Shown here piece after piece: positions 33,509 through 41,850 of a stretch of 64,000 nt of DNA. The position numbers were made by a program, and so were the translations under genes. The notes under the pieces are model-generated. The model saw nothing but the letters and a program-made list of their open reading frames with translations, had not been told where the DNA came from and did not search any database. Each line of letters opens with the position of its first letter. The stretch's first letter is position 1. This stretch comes from an uncultured Collinsella sp. (GTDB taxonomy: Bacteria > Actinomycetota > Coriobacteriia > Coriobacteriales > Coriobacteriaceae). The DNA is taken from NCBI GenBank assembly GCA_900759335.1, contig CAAEUX010000038.1, positions 12,844 through 76,843 of the forward strand, written 5' to 3'.

Positions 33509-34330
33509 CTACAGCAGATGCTCCTCGATAAAGATCGCGATGCCGTCTTTGTCGTTGCTCGCGGTTACAAAGTCGGCGGCGGCACGGGTGGCGTCGCTGC
33601 CGTTTGCCATGGCCACGCCCACGCCGGCGTCAGCCACCATGCAGGTATCGTTGTCGGCATCGCCAAACACGCAGATGTTCTGGAGCTCCATACCGTTGAG
33701 CTCCGCCACGCGCACAAGGCCGCGCGTCTTGGACACGCGCGGATCCATGAACTCGTAGAGCCGCTGCGTGGTTTGCAGGGCCGCCGCCTTAACGGTGTCG
33801 TCGGCGAACGTCGACGCCCGTTCGATGACCTGCGGCATCACCTCGGGCGCCATGGTAAACATCACCTTGGTCTGCGGCTCGCGCAAAAACTCGGCAAAGT
33901 CAACCACCTTGTAGGGCACGCCGTCGACACGCGACAGGTGCTCGACGCACGCATTGCTCTCGGGCACATAGAGCACGCCGTCCCGAGGGCAAACGGGCGT
34001 TGCCGGCAGGTCTGCCATGTGCTCGCAGATGTGCGCAATGGTCTCGCCCGGTAGCGGGTAGCTCAGCTCGTTGATGCCGTGCGCACGGTCGATGACTTCG
34101 GCGCCGCCGCAGCCCACCAGCACGTCTACCAGGCCTTCGATACCCCAGAGCCCAAACATGGCCTCGGTCGCCTGGGCGTCGCGCCCGGTGCACAGGCCAA
34201 AGAGCACGCCACGCTCGCGCAGGGCGCGGATCGCCGCCACGGTGCGCGGGGACACCGTGTGCTGGCTCGTGAGCAGCGTGCCGTCGATATCGCAGAACAC
34301 GGCTTTGATGTGGCTGAAGGTGGTGTCCAT
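33509..34330 (-). CDS. HAD-superfamily (Cof-type) phosphatase
   Basis: A 273-residue HAD hydrolase of the Cof/IIB type. Motif I is CDIDGTLLTS with the nucleophile Asp, motif II TGR at FGLCTGRDA, motif III includes a Lys after DPRVSKTRG, and motif IV is VFGDADNDTCM. The C-terminal pattern GVGVAMANGSDATRAAADFV is typical. Such enzymes dephosphorylate sugar phosphates or flavin/PLP-type substrates; the substrate here is unknown. I chose the ATG at 34330 (AAAGG upstream) and not an upstream extension that runs through palindrome A3. Confidence 0.88.
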   Translation of the reverse strand: MDTTFSHIKAVFCDIDGTLLTSQHTVSPRTVAAIRALRERGVLFGLCTGRDAQATEAMFGLWGIEGLVDVLVGCGGAEVIDRAHGINELSYPLPGETIAHICEHMADLPATPVCPRDGVLYVPESNACVEHLSRVDGVPYKVVDFAEFLREPQTKVMFTMAPEVMPQVIERASTFADDTVKAAALQTTQRLYEFMDPRVSKTRGLVRVAELNGMELQNICVFGDADNDTCMVADAGVGVAMANGSDATRAAADFVTASNDKDGIAIFIEEHLL

Positions 34331-34423
34331 GGGGGCCTTTCTGGGTTGTGCGGCGGTGTGAGGTGTATTCGTGAACGGCGTACATGGTATACCAAGGCAC
34401 AGGCGCGGCCCGTCAAAGCAAAA

Positions 34424-34457
34424 ACCACCACAAAGGTGCCCGGCCCCTTTGTGGTGG
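34424..34457. repeat. Dispersed palindrome, family A (copy A3)
   Basis: Arms ACCACCACAAAGG and CCTTTGTGGTGG around GTGCCCGGC. Other copies: 22818-22852, 33463-33495, 36009-36041, 49734-49766. It lies 32 bases from a family C palindrome. Confidence 0.85.
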
Positions 34458-34488
34458 CCGGACCCGCAGGGTAGCCTGACCCAGGGCC

Positions 34489-34553
34489 AAACCATCACAA
34501 CATTCGATGTTTTTCGGCAAAATCGCGATTTTCATCGAATGTTGTGATGGTTT
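34489..34553. repeat. Dispersed palindrome, family C (copy C2)
   Basis: Arms of 18 bases (AACCATCACAACATTCGA and complement) with an inner palindrome AAAATCGCGATTTT. It ends on the base before the stop codon of the MFS gene on the minus strand, so it may act as its terminator. Closest in loop sequence to copy C1 (22746-22805). Confidence 0.85.
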
Positions 34554-35834
34554 TTACTGCCTTGCGGCACGATCCAAGTGCCAGCGACCAAACAGCAGCA
34601 ACGCCGCGGGAACTGCCGTCACGACCATGCCCGCCCCTACGAGCGTCCGCTGCACACCAAACGTCGCCGCCAGCCACGGAGCAATCGCCAGCGGGGCCAC
34701 GCCGGCGAACATGTTGCCAAAACCCATGACCGAGTTGACGCGGCCGAGCTGCTCGAGCGGGGCCGTCGTTTGCACGATGGTGTTATGAAGCGGGTTGACA
34801 ACGCCCCAGGCCACGCCCAGGACAATCTGGCCGACAAGGGCTACGCCCACGTACGGCGTTCCCACGTAGAGCAGGCTTCCCAGACCCACGGACATAAGCG
34901 CCACGAGCAGCGTTTTAAGGTTGACCAGGTGCGGCGGCAAGCGGAGCGCGACCACGGCGCCCAGCACCGCGCCCACACCGCTGGCCGACGAGAGCCAGCC
35001 CATCCATTCGACACCGACATGTAGGACATCGCGGTAGAAGAACGACTCCAGTGGATCGAAGGCGCCATAGCCAAAGTTCGAAAGAAAGATAATGAAGAAC
35101 AGCAGGGCGAGAACGCTATTGGTAAAGACCGTCTTGATGCTAGTCGCAAAGGTGACACGAGTGGATGCGCTGGGGTTGGAGCTTTGTCTCGCACGCTCCC
35201 CTTCCTCTGCCGAATCGGCATCCGCATCCCCGGCGACATGGCTGGTCTGCGGCCTAAAGCCCCAGCCGGCGAGAAGCGCCAACGCGGTAAAGAGCATCAT
35301 AAGCACGAACACCGCGCGCGACGACGCAGCCGCCGCGACAAAGCCGCCCAGTGTGGGGCCGACGATAATGCTCACGTTTGAGAACATGGCGATGGCGGAG
35401 TTGATGTCTTTGAGCTCGACAGGATCGTCGGTGAGGTAGGCTGGATAGGATGTGGCGATGGGCTGGGCAAACCCCATCACAAAGCCCAGGAGCACCGCGC
35501 CGAGCAGGACGATGCCGGTCGCGCTGCCAAAAACGAGGATCGCCGCGCCGGTTGCCAGCGTGCCCACGATGCTCAGCAAGAAATGACGGCGCGGACCCCA
35601 GGCGTCGAGCGCCGCGCCACCCGCAAAAGATCCCAAGATCACGAATACGTTCATAAAGAGGACAGCCAGCGATGTCGCCACGACCGAGGCATCGTCTGCA
35701 TAGGTGAGCGTTCCGATGACGCCGATAAAGTAGCTGGTCTGAAAACCGGTGTAGATGAGAAAGCGCATCGCCACCAGGCGCTTGGCCTGCACGGACAGCG
35801 ATGACTGAGGCTTTGAGAAAAGAGAGACGAGCAT
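34554..35834 (-). CDS. MFS transporter (drug or metabolite efflux candidate)
   Basis: A 426-residue membrane protein with about 12 membrane segments (for example FLIYTGFQTSYFIGVIGTLT and ILVFGSATGIVLLGAVLLGF) and a charged central loop of about 40 residues (DADADSAEEGERARQ). The motif between segments 2 and 3 (GGAALDAWGPRRHFL) is the MFS motif A. The ATG at 35834 has AAGGAG six bases upstream. It is related to the macrolide-efflux/DHA-like branch, but the substrate is not known. Its stop abuts palindrome C2. Confidence 0.82.
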   Translation of the reverse strand: MLVSLFSKPQSSLSVQAKRLVAMRFLIYTGFQTSYFIGVIGTLTYADDASVVATSLAVLFMNVFVILGSFAGGAALDAWGPRRHFLLSIVGTLATGAAILVFGSATGIVLLGAVLLGFVMGFAQPIATSYPAYLTDDPVELKDINSAIAMFSNVSIIVGPTLGGFVAAAASSRAVFVLMMLFTALALLAGWGFRPQTSHVAGDADADSAEEGERARQSSNPSASTRVTFATSIKTVFTNSVLALLFFIIFLSNFGYGAFDPLESFFYRDVLHVGVEWMGWLSSASGVGAVLGAVVALRLPPHLVNLKTLLVALMSVGLGSLLYVGTPYVGVALVGQIVLGVAWGVVNPLHNTIVQTTAPLEQLGRVNSVMGFGNMFAGVAPLAIAPWLAATFGVQRTLVGAGMVVTAVPAALLLFGRWHLDRAARQ

Positions 35835-36008
35835 GGAGACTCCTTGTTTCATACGAATGCGGACGGCGGGCATTCGCCACCGTCTGTCAAATCAATCTAT
35901 CCGCATGAAACATTAAGGACGCATCAGGACCCTTCTCTCCGTTTTTCGCCCGTCATGAACTACTTGGTAGATTGTAAGACATGTCCCACACATCTACAAA
36001 AGCAAAAT

Positions 36009-36102
36009 CCACCACAAAGGTACCTGTCCCCTTTGTGGTGGAAGTGACGTTTGCCCAGATAAAACCTGCCAAAATAAACCTGTCCCTATTTGGCAGGTTT
36101 TA
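36009..36102. repeat. Palindrome A4 and a second palindrome overlapping the moaC-mobB stop
   Basis: 36009-36041 is a near-perfect family A copy. Nineteen bases on, 36061-36102 is another palindrome (AAAACCTGCCAAAATA with TATTTGGCAGGTTTT) with the same CCTGTCCC in its loop as several A copies. The second overlaps the stop of the Mo-cofactor gene and could terminate it. Bases 35881-36008 hold nothing recognisable. Confidence 0.8.
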
Positions 36103-37404
36103 GGCCAGATAATCTTGGATGAGATCGCAGATGGCTCGGGCGTCGTTGATGTTGATGGCTCGGGTCGCAAAGCCGGCGTCGAATGCCTGGCGTGCCAGGG
36201 CTTCGTTGCAGGCAAGGGCCAGCGTGCGGCCGTCGACCAGGTCGAGCGAGCTCTTGCCGCGCAGACGGTCGACACCGGAGCGCGCGACCACGATGTTGTC
36301 GAAGCCCTCGGTCTTGTAGCCCTCGATGATCACCACGTCAACATCGTTGTAGCGCGACAGCAGCTCGCGCGCGGGCATCTCGTCCTCCTCGCGCGTGTCG
36401 GCGTACTCCGCCCAGCGCGTGGCGCAGATAAGGCCCACGTGCTTGGATCCGGCCTGGTGATGGCGCCAGGTGTCCTTAGCGGGCACGTCGATATCAAAGC
36501 CGTGATGCCCATGATGCTTGAGCGAACCCACGCGCAGGCCGCGGCGGGTGAGCTCCGCGATAACCTTCTCGACGAGCGTGGTCTTGCCCGAGTTTTGGTA
36601 GCCGATAAACGCGATCGCGGGGACGGCCGGTGCCGGAGCTGCAGGCGCGACGGCGATGGGTGCGCTTGCGGGCGCGTTGCTCGCGGCACCCACGGCTTCG
36701 ACAGCAGCAGCCTGGCGCTCTGCGCGATCCCACACGCCCGAGCGGCCGCCCTCCTTGTGCAGCAGGCGCACGTCGACGATCTCCATGCCGCGATCGACCG
36801 CCTTGCACATGTCATAGATCGTTAGGCACGCAGCGCTCGCGCCGGTCAGCGCCTCCATCTCGATACCCGTCTTGCCCGTCACGCCCGCCGTAACCAGCAC
36901 GTGAAAGCCAACCTGCCCGTCCGCGCGCGCCGGCGCCCAGCCCTCGGGCACGTCCTCGGCCGGCGTCCCCGCCGGAGCGATGGGCGCAATGTCGCACTTG
37001 CTCTTGGTAATGAGTAACGGATGGCACATGGGAATGATGTCGCTCGTGCGCTTGATGGCCATAATGCCCGCCACGCGCGCGCAGGCAAGCACATCGCCCT
37101 TTTTGGCGCGGTCCTGCAACACCATGGCCTGTGTCTCGGGGTGCATGAGGATGGTGCCCTCGGCGATGGCGATGCGATGAGTCTCGGCCTTGTCGGACAC
37201 GTCGACCATGCGCACCTCGCCCTTGGCGTCCACGTGCGTCAGCTCGTCGCGACGGGCGTCGCGGGCGGGCTCGGTGGCAGCGCTGGCAGACGGCTGCGCG
37301 GACACGTCGGCGTTGTCAGCATTCGCCGCAGCCGTGACTTTGTGGGCAGACATCGCGGCCCTGCGAGCGGCCTTGGTTGCATCGGCGTACCTGCTCTTGG
37401 CCAT
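36100..37404 (-). CDS. MoaC-MobB fusion (molybdenum cofactor biosynthesis)
   Basis: A 434-residue protein with two enzymes in one chain. Residues about 55-225 are MoaC (cyclic pyranopterin monophosphate synthase, acting after MoaA): MCHPL (126-130) and KTGIEMEALTGAS (178-190). After an alanine/proline linker (about 232-262), residues 263-434 are MobB, a GTPase-like protein that assists guanine dinucleotide attachment to molybdopterin, with Walker A GYQNSGKT (268-275). The first about 50 residues are low-complexity. It starts four bases after the moaA stop, so the two form one operon. GGAGG lies eight bases before the ATG. Confidence 0.93.
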   Translation of the reverse strand: MAKSRYADATKAARRAAMSAHKVTAAANADNADVSAQPSASAATEPARDARRDELTHVDAKGEVRMVDVSDKAETHRIAIAEGTILMHPETQAMVLQDRAKKGDVLACARVAGIMAIKRTSDIIPMCHPLLITKSKCDIAPIAPAGTPAEDVPEGWAPARADGQVGFHVLVTAGVTGKTGIEMEALTGASAACLTIYDMCKAVDRGMEIVDVRLLHKEGGRSGVWDRAERQAAAVEAVGAASNAPASAPIAVAPAAPAPAVPAIAFIGYQNSGKTTLVEKVIAELTRRGLRVGSLKHHGHHGFDIDVPAKDTWRHHQAGSKHVGLICATRWAEYADTREEDEMPARELLSRYNDVDVVIIEGYKTEGFDNIVVARSGVDRLRGKSSLDLVDGRTLALACNEALARQAFDAGFATRAININDARAICDLIQDYLA

Positions 37405-37408
37405 ATGA

Positions 37409-38464
37409 TCATCCTCCGATTTGAGACATAAATCGTTGCGTGCCCTCAATTATCGCGTGTTCCTGCGGTTTGTGGGCCACGGCATCGCGCCAAATCGAAA
37501 GTACCTGCATATCATCACCACGGCGCAGCGCCTCACGCACCGAATACTCGGCATCGCTGAACAGGCACGGACGCACGTTGCCATCGGCCGTCAGGCGTAG
37601 ACGGTTGCAATTCGCACAAAAATGATTGGACATGGCGCTGATAAAGCCAACCGTTCCCGCCGCGCCCGAAAAGTGCCAGTAGCGCGCAGGGCCCGCGCCG
37701 GCAGGAGCGTCGTTGATGTCGAGCGGCTCGAGCTCGCCCAGACCCGCCGCGGCGACCCCGGCATTGATGCGCGCCCGCAGCTCGTCGCTCGGCACGGTAT
37801 CGCTCGCGTCCCACAGCTCGGGATTGAGCGTGGGCGCATGCGGGTCCACAGCGCAATGCGAGCTCGTGTGCTCGTCGCCGATGGGCATATATTCGATAAA
37901 GCGCAGGTGGATGGGGCGATCGACGGTCAAGCGCGCGAGGGCCGCCACATCCTGGTTGAGCCGGCGCACAACAACGCAGTTGACCTTAACGGGCTCAAAG
38001 CCCCAAGCCAACGCCGCATCGATACCAGCCATGGTCTGTTCGAGCCGGCCCAGGCGCGTAATCTTTCCAAACAGCTCGGGGTCGAGTGTGTCGAGCGAGA
38101 TGTTGACGCGGTTAAGCCCGGCATCTTTGAGCTGCGGTGCCAGCTTGGGCAGCAGGGCGCCATTGGTGGTAAGCGAGATGTCCTCGATCTGCGGAATCGC
38201 GCGGATGTCACGAATAAGCGGGATGATACGGCGGCTGACCAGCGGCTCGCCACCCGTCAGGCGTACGCGGCGAATGCCCTCCCCCGCCACCAGGCGCACA
38301 AAGCGGGCGATTTCCTCGGCGCTGAGTAGCTCGTCGTGCGCGCGGGGCGCCACGCCATCGGCCGGCATGCAGTAAATGCAGCGGAAATTGCACTTGTCGG
38401 TAACGGCAATGCGCAGGTAGTTGATATCGCGGCCAAAGCCGTCATGTTGCACGTGCCCGTCCAC
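37409..38464 (-). CDS. moaA: GTP 3',8-cyclase MoaA
   Basis: A 351-residue radical SAM enzyme for the first step of molybdenum cofactor synthesis. The first cluster is bound by Cys25, Cys29 and Cys32 (CNFRCIYC). The SAM-binding GGEPL follows at VRLTGGEPLVSRR. The second cluster cysteines are in FCANCNRLRLTADGNVRPCL. The start is GTG at 38464 behind GGGGAGGG. It pairs with the moaC-mobB fusion. No molybdoenzyme gene is in this window. Confidence 0.94.
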   Translation of the reverse strand: MDGHVQHDGFGRDINYLRIAVTDKCNFRCIYCMPADGVAPRAHDELLSAEEIARFVRLVAGEGIRRVRLTGGEPLVSRRIIPLIRDIRAIPQIEDISLTTNGALLPKLAPQLKDAGLNRVNISLDTLDPELFGKITRLGRLEQTMAGIDAALAWGFEPVKVNCVVVRRLNQDVAALARLTVDRPIHLRFIEYMPIGDEHTSSHCAVDPHAPTLNPELWDASDTVPSDELRARINAGVAAAGLGELEPLDINDAPAGAGPARYWHFSGAAGTVGFISAMSNHFCANCNRLRLTADGNVRPCLFSDAEYSVREALRRGDDMQVLSIWRDAVAHKPQEHAIIEGTQRFMSQIGG

Positions 38465-38594
38465 GCAGCCCTCCCCTCACGCGGCGTTTTATTCTTCGGA
38501 AAACATAATACCCCACGAGAGAATCATGCCGACACCCGTACGACAGGACGGGTCACTTCGAGCAAAACGGACTTCCAAGCCCATCGTCAACATG

Positions 38595-38661
38595 CAAACC
38601 ATCACAACATTCGATGCTTTTCCCGTTTTTGGCAAAAAACGTCGAATGTTGTGATGGTTTG
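38595..38661. repeat. Dispersed palindrome, family C (copy C3)
   Basis: Arms of about 19 bases around TCGATG...CGTCGA, with an inner palindrome. It differs from copy C4 at only three of 67 bases, in the same orientation. The two flank the gene at 38699-39736. Confidence 0.88.
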
Positions 38662-38698
38662 CCTGCCCACAGCACCCCGTAGAAGGACCAAAGCGTCC

Positions 38699-39736
38699 CT
38701 AAAGACCGCCGTCCCAGTGTCGAATCACGAACTCTCGCAGGTCGTTCTGACGTTTCTGGAATGTCTCGCTTCGGTCGCACTTAAGGCCCATAGCGAGCGC
38801 GATGGCGTTCATCGCCCGATGCAATTGCAGCTGGTGGGCAAACTGAGTCCCGGTGAGGACGATCATCCTAAAGCCCAGCGCGCTCAGCACGGTCATACGC
38901 TCCGCATCCGACGCGCTGCGCTGTTTATCAAGATGGTCCGAGCCGTTGTACTCAATCCCCGTACCGCTCGCAGGCGCATATACGTCGATCTCGAAATACC
39001 CGGCCTTTGCGAGATACTTGAACTCGTTGGGAACATCGACCCGATGGTTGAGCTCGATTTTGGCGTATCCCAGCCCGCCCTGGGAACGTTTTGCTACGAC
39101 CATGATTGCGGTGGCCGTCTCCATGGGCGACCGCGCGCCATCGTGCACGCGCTTGAGCACGGCGGCCGCGCGTATAGCCCCCTGACGAGATCGGTTCTCG
39201 TTGCAATAAGCAATCAAGTCGGCAACGGTATACCTCTGCCCCATCTCGATATAATCGCCTGTCGACAGATGATTCAAATGGTATCGGGCGCAGATTTCGT
39301 AGCCATATTCCAGCTGCTCGGGCTCACTCATCCACGAACCCGCTTGGACAAAGCACATGGCCTCATCAACCACCAGAAGGCCCTCTGCCACCTCGATAAG
39401 ATGGCATGGAGGTATCGGCGCCCCAAACACGTGGCACCTAAATCTAGCCGGCGTCGAACGCTCAAAATCGAAGTTGACGAGCGTGTCGATATGATCGAGC
39501 TCTTCTCGTGGAATACCGAGCAAAACCAGATAGTCGGTAACGATCCCAACTGCCGCTGAAGCCCTCAGCCCCTTGGCATCGAGCCCCAATTTGGGCAGGC
39601 TCGCGGTCGGCTCCGCCTCGTTAGCAAGCGAGTCCTCATCGTATAGGCTGCTTGCTCGCGAGAGCGGCTCGGACGGGCGCGCCACGTTGTGGTACAGCCA
39701 GGCAGTCTTATGGGACAGGACGATCGGCAGGTCCAT
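38699..39736 (-). CDS. Hypothetical protein with nuclease-like C-terminal domain
   Basis: A 345-residue protein without signal or membrane segments. The C-terminal part (YFEIDVYAPASGTGIEYNGS, then DHLDKQRSASDAERMTVLSA and LGFRMIVLT) resembles the Vsr/DUF559-type PD-(D/E)xK nuclease fold: Asp and Glu in beta-strands, followed by a Lys and an Arg-rich helix. The first about 200 residues are not recognised. GGAGGG precedes the ATG at 39736. The gene stands alone between two almost identical family C palindromes. A nuclease function is inference; no catalytic proof is possible from sequence. Confidence 0.62.
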   Translation of the reverse strand: MDLPIVLSHKTAWLYHNVARPSEPLSRASSLYDEDSLANEAEPTASLPKLGLDAKGLRASAAVGIVTDYLVLLGIPREELDHIDTLVNFDFERSTPARFRCHVFGAPIPPCHLIEVAEGLLVVDEAMCFVQAGSWMSEPEQLEYGYEICARYHLNHLSTGDYIEMGQRYTVADLIAYCNENRSRQGAIRAAAVLKRVHDGARSPMETATAIMVVAKRSQGGLGYAKIELNHRVDVPNEFKYLAKAGYFEIDVYAPASGTGIEYNGSDHLDKQRSASDAERMTVLSALGFRMIVLTGTQFAHQLQLHRAMNAIALAMGLKCDRSETFQKRQNDLREFVIRHWDGGL

Positions 39737-39836
39737 GAGCCCTCCAATGGAGTCGGATAACCAACCTTATTCCCCTGCTCACGGGTTCGCACACCTTCGT
39801 GCGCAAGAAAGCGATTCCACCCGGTCGAGTGGCAGA

Positions 39837-39903
39837 AAAACCATCACAACATTCGATGCTTTTCCCGATTTTGGCAAAAAACGACGAATGTTGTGATGGT
39901 TTG
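39837..39903. repeat. Dispersed palindrome, family C (copy C4)
   Basis: Partner of copy C3 (64 of 67 bases equal). It lies about 100 bases upstream of the ATG of the nuclease-like gene and 48 bases after the stop of the ABC gene on the same strand. Confidence 0.88.
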
Positions 39904-39951
39904 AGGCGAGGTGAGGGGCACAGAGGGGTCAAAGCATCGTGCTCGAACGGG

Positions 39952-41850
39952 TTAATCCAGCTCTTTTAAGCCATGCGCCAGCTGCCAGTACTCGCCGTGC
40001 TGGGCGAGTAGCTCTTCGTGCGTGCCGCGCTCGATGATGCGGCCGTGTTCGAGGACCATGATGGCGTCGGCGTCGCGGACAGTGGACAGGCGGTGCGCGA
40101 TCATAAACGTGGTGCGACCGCGCATGATGCGGTCCATACCGCGCTCGATGAGCTTTTCGGTACGCGTGTCAATGGAGCTCGTGGCCTCGTCCAGGATGAG
40201 CACCGGCGGATCGGCGACGGCCACGCGCGCGATGGCGAGCAGCTGACGCTGACCCTGCGACAGGTTGGCGCCGTCGGCCGTGACCGGTGTGTCGTAGCCC
40301 CGCGGCAGACGGCGGATAAACGAGTCGGCGCAGGCGGCCTCGGCAGCGGCGCGTACCTCCTCGTCGGTCGCGTCGAGCTTGCCAAAGCGGATGTTCTGCG
40401 CAATGGTGCCGCTAAACAGGTGCGTGTCCTGCAGCACAATGCCGAGCGACCCGCGCAGGCTGGCCTTGGCAATGTGCTTGACGTCGATGCCGTCGTACGT
40501 GATCTCGCCGTCATCGACCTCGTAGAAGCGGTTGATGAGGTTGGTGATGGTCGTCTTTCCGGCGCCCGTCGAGCCAACAAAGGCGATCTTTTGCCCCGGC
40601 TTGGCGAACAGGTTGAGGTCCGTGAGCACGCGCGTGCCCGGCACGTAGGAAAAGTCCACGGCGTGGAAACGCACGTCGCCGGCGAGCGGGACCAGACCGG
40701 TAACAAGCTCGGTACCATCGGCCGCCACCGCACGACCCGATTCATCAACGGCGGCCACGTCGTGCAGATGTCCATACGTGCCCACACCCTGGCCCTCGGG
40801 AATCTTCCACGCCCACGCGGCGTCGCCCGTCTGCACCAGCTCCACGCAGCCCTCGTCCACCTCGGGCTTAAGGTCCATAGCCGCAAACAGGCGCTCGGCA
40901 CCGGCCAACGCATTGAGCAAGAAGTTGCCCAGCTGCGTAAACTGGTTGATGGGCATGGCGGCTTGGCGCACAAAGACCAGGTAGCTTGCAAGCGCACCCA
41001 CGTCGGCCAGGCCCTTGATGCAGAGCATGCCGCCCGCCACGGCGACGATGGCATAGTTGACGTAGCCGATCACCACGGTCATGGGCACCATCGAGTTGGC
41101 GTAGGCCTGTGCGGCGCCACCGGTACGGCGCAGCTCCTGGTTGCGCGTGTCAAAACCGGCAACATTGGCCTGCTCGTGGTTAAAGACCTTAATGACCTTT
41201 TGGCCCGAGACCATCTCCTCGACGTATCCGTCCAAGTCGCCGAGCGATGCCTGCTGGGCGGCAAAAAAGCGCTTGGAGCGGGCACCCGAGTAGCGCGCGT
41301 ACAGCACAATGGCAACATCGCACGCGAGCGTGATAATCGTGAGATGCCAGTTAAGAATGATGAGCATGGCTGTGGTGCCGATCACCTGAATGGTCGCCTG
41401 AATCACGTTGGCAAAGCTGTTGTTGAGTGCCTCGGAGACCGTGTCGACGTCGTTGGTGAAGAAGCTCATGATGTCGCCCGAGCGCGTACTGTCAAAGTAA
41501 CTGAGCGGCAGCGTCTGGATGTGCGCGAACAAGTCGCGGCGAATATCGGACACCACGCGCTGGGCCGCGCGCACCATGATCTGCGAGTAACCCAAGGCCG
41601 AGAGCACGCCCGCGGCGTAGATGACGGCCGTAAAGAGAACCTGCTTGGTGAGCAGCTCCTCCCCACCCGCGGCCAGGCCGTTGACGATGGGGCGCACCAT
41701 ATAGGTGCCGGCAAGACTCGCGATGGCGGCGACGGAGGCCAGCACACCAACCACCAGCAGCGAGAACTTGGCATGCCCCATGTAGGAGAGCAAGCGGCGG
41801 AGCGTTCGACGCAGATTGGCCGGACGAGCCTGAGCGGAAGTCTTAGGCAT
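39952..41850 (-). CDS. ABC exporter half-transporter, second gene of pair
   Basis: A 632-residue permease-ATPase fusion (MPKTSAQARPANLRRTLRRL). Six membrane segments end at about residue 335. The ATPase has Walker A GSTGAGKT, signature LSQGQRQL, Walker B VLILDEATSS and H-loop IAHRLST. The signature LSQGQ instead of LSGGQ is common in one half of heterodimeric multidrug exporters. An insertion of about 50 residues precedes the ATPase (DAAWAWKIPEGQGVGTYGHL). It overlaps the upstream ABC gene by eight bases and must form its partner. Confidence 0.87.
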   Translation of the reverse strand: MPKTSAQARPANLRRTLRRLLSYMGHAKFSLLVVGVLASVAAIASLAGTYMVRPIVNGLAAGGEELLTKQVLFTAVIYAAGVLSALGYSQIMVRAAQRVVSDIRRDLFAHIQTLPLSYFDSTRSGDIMSFFTNDVDTVSEALNNSFANVIQATIQVIGTTAMLIILNWHLTIITLACDVAIVLYARYSGARSKRFFAAQQASLGDLDGYVEEMVSGQKVIKVFNHEQANVAGFDTRNQELRRTGGAAQAYANSMVPMTVVIGYVNYAIVAVAGGMLCIKGLADVGALASYLVFVRQAAMPINQFTQLGNFLLNALAGAERLFAAMDLKPEVDEGCVELVQTGDAAWAWKIPEGQGVGTYGHLHDVAAVDESGRAVAADGTELVTGLVPLAGDVRFHAVDFSYVPGTRVLTDLNLFAKPGQKIAFVGSTGAGKTTITNLINRFYEVDDGEITYDGIDVKHIAKASLRGSLGIVLQDTHLFSGTIAQNIRFGKLDATDEEVRAAAEAACADSFIRRLPRGYDTPVTADGANLSQGQRQLLAIARVAVADPPVLILDEATSSIDTRTEKLIERGMDRIMRGRTTFMIAHRLSTVRDADAIMVLEHGRIIERGTHEELLAQHGEYWQLAHGLKELD

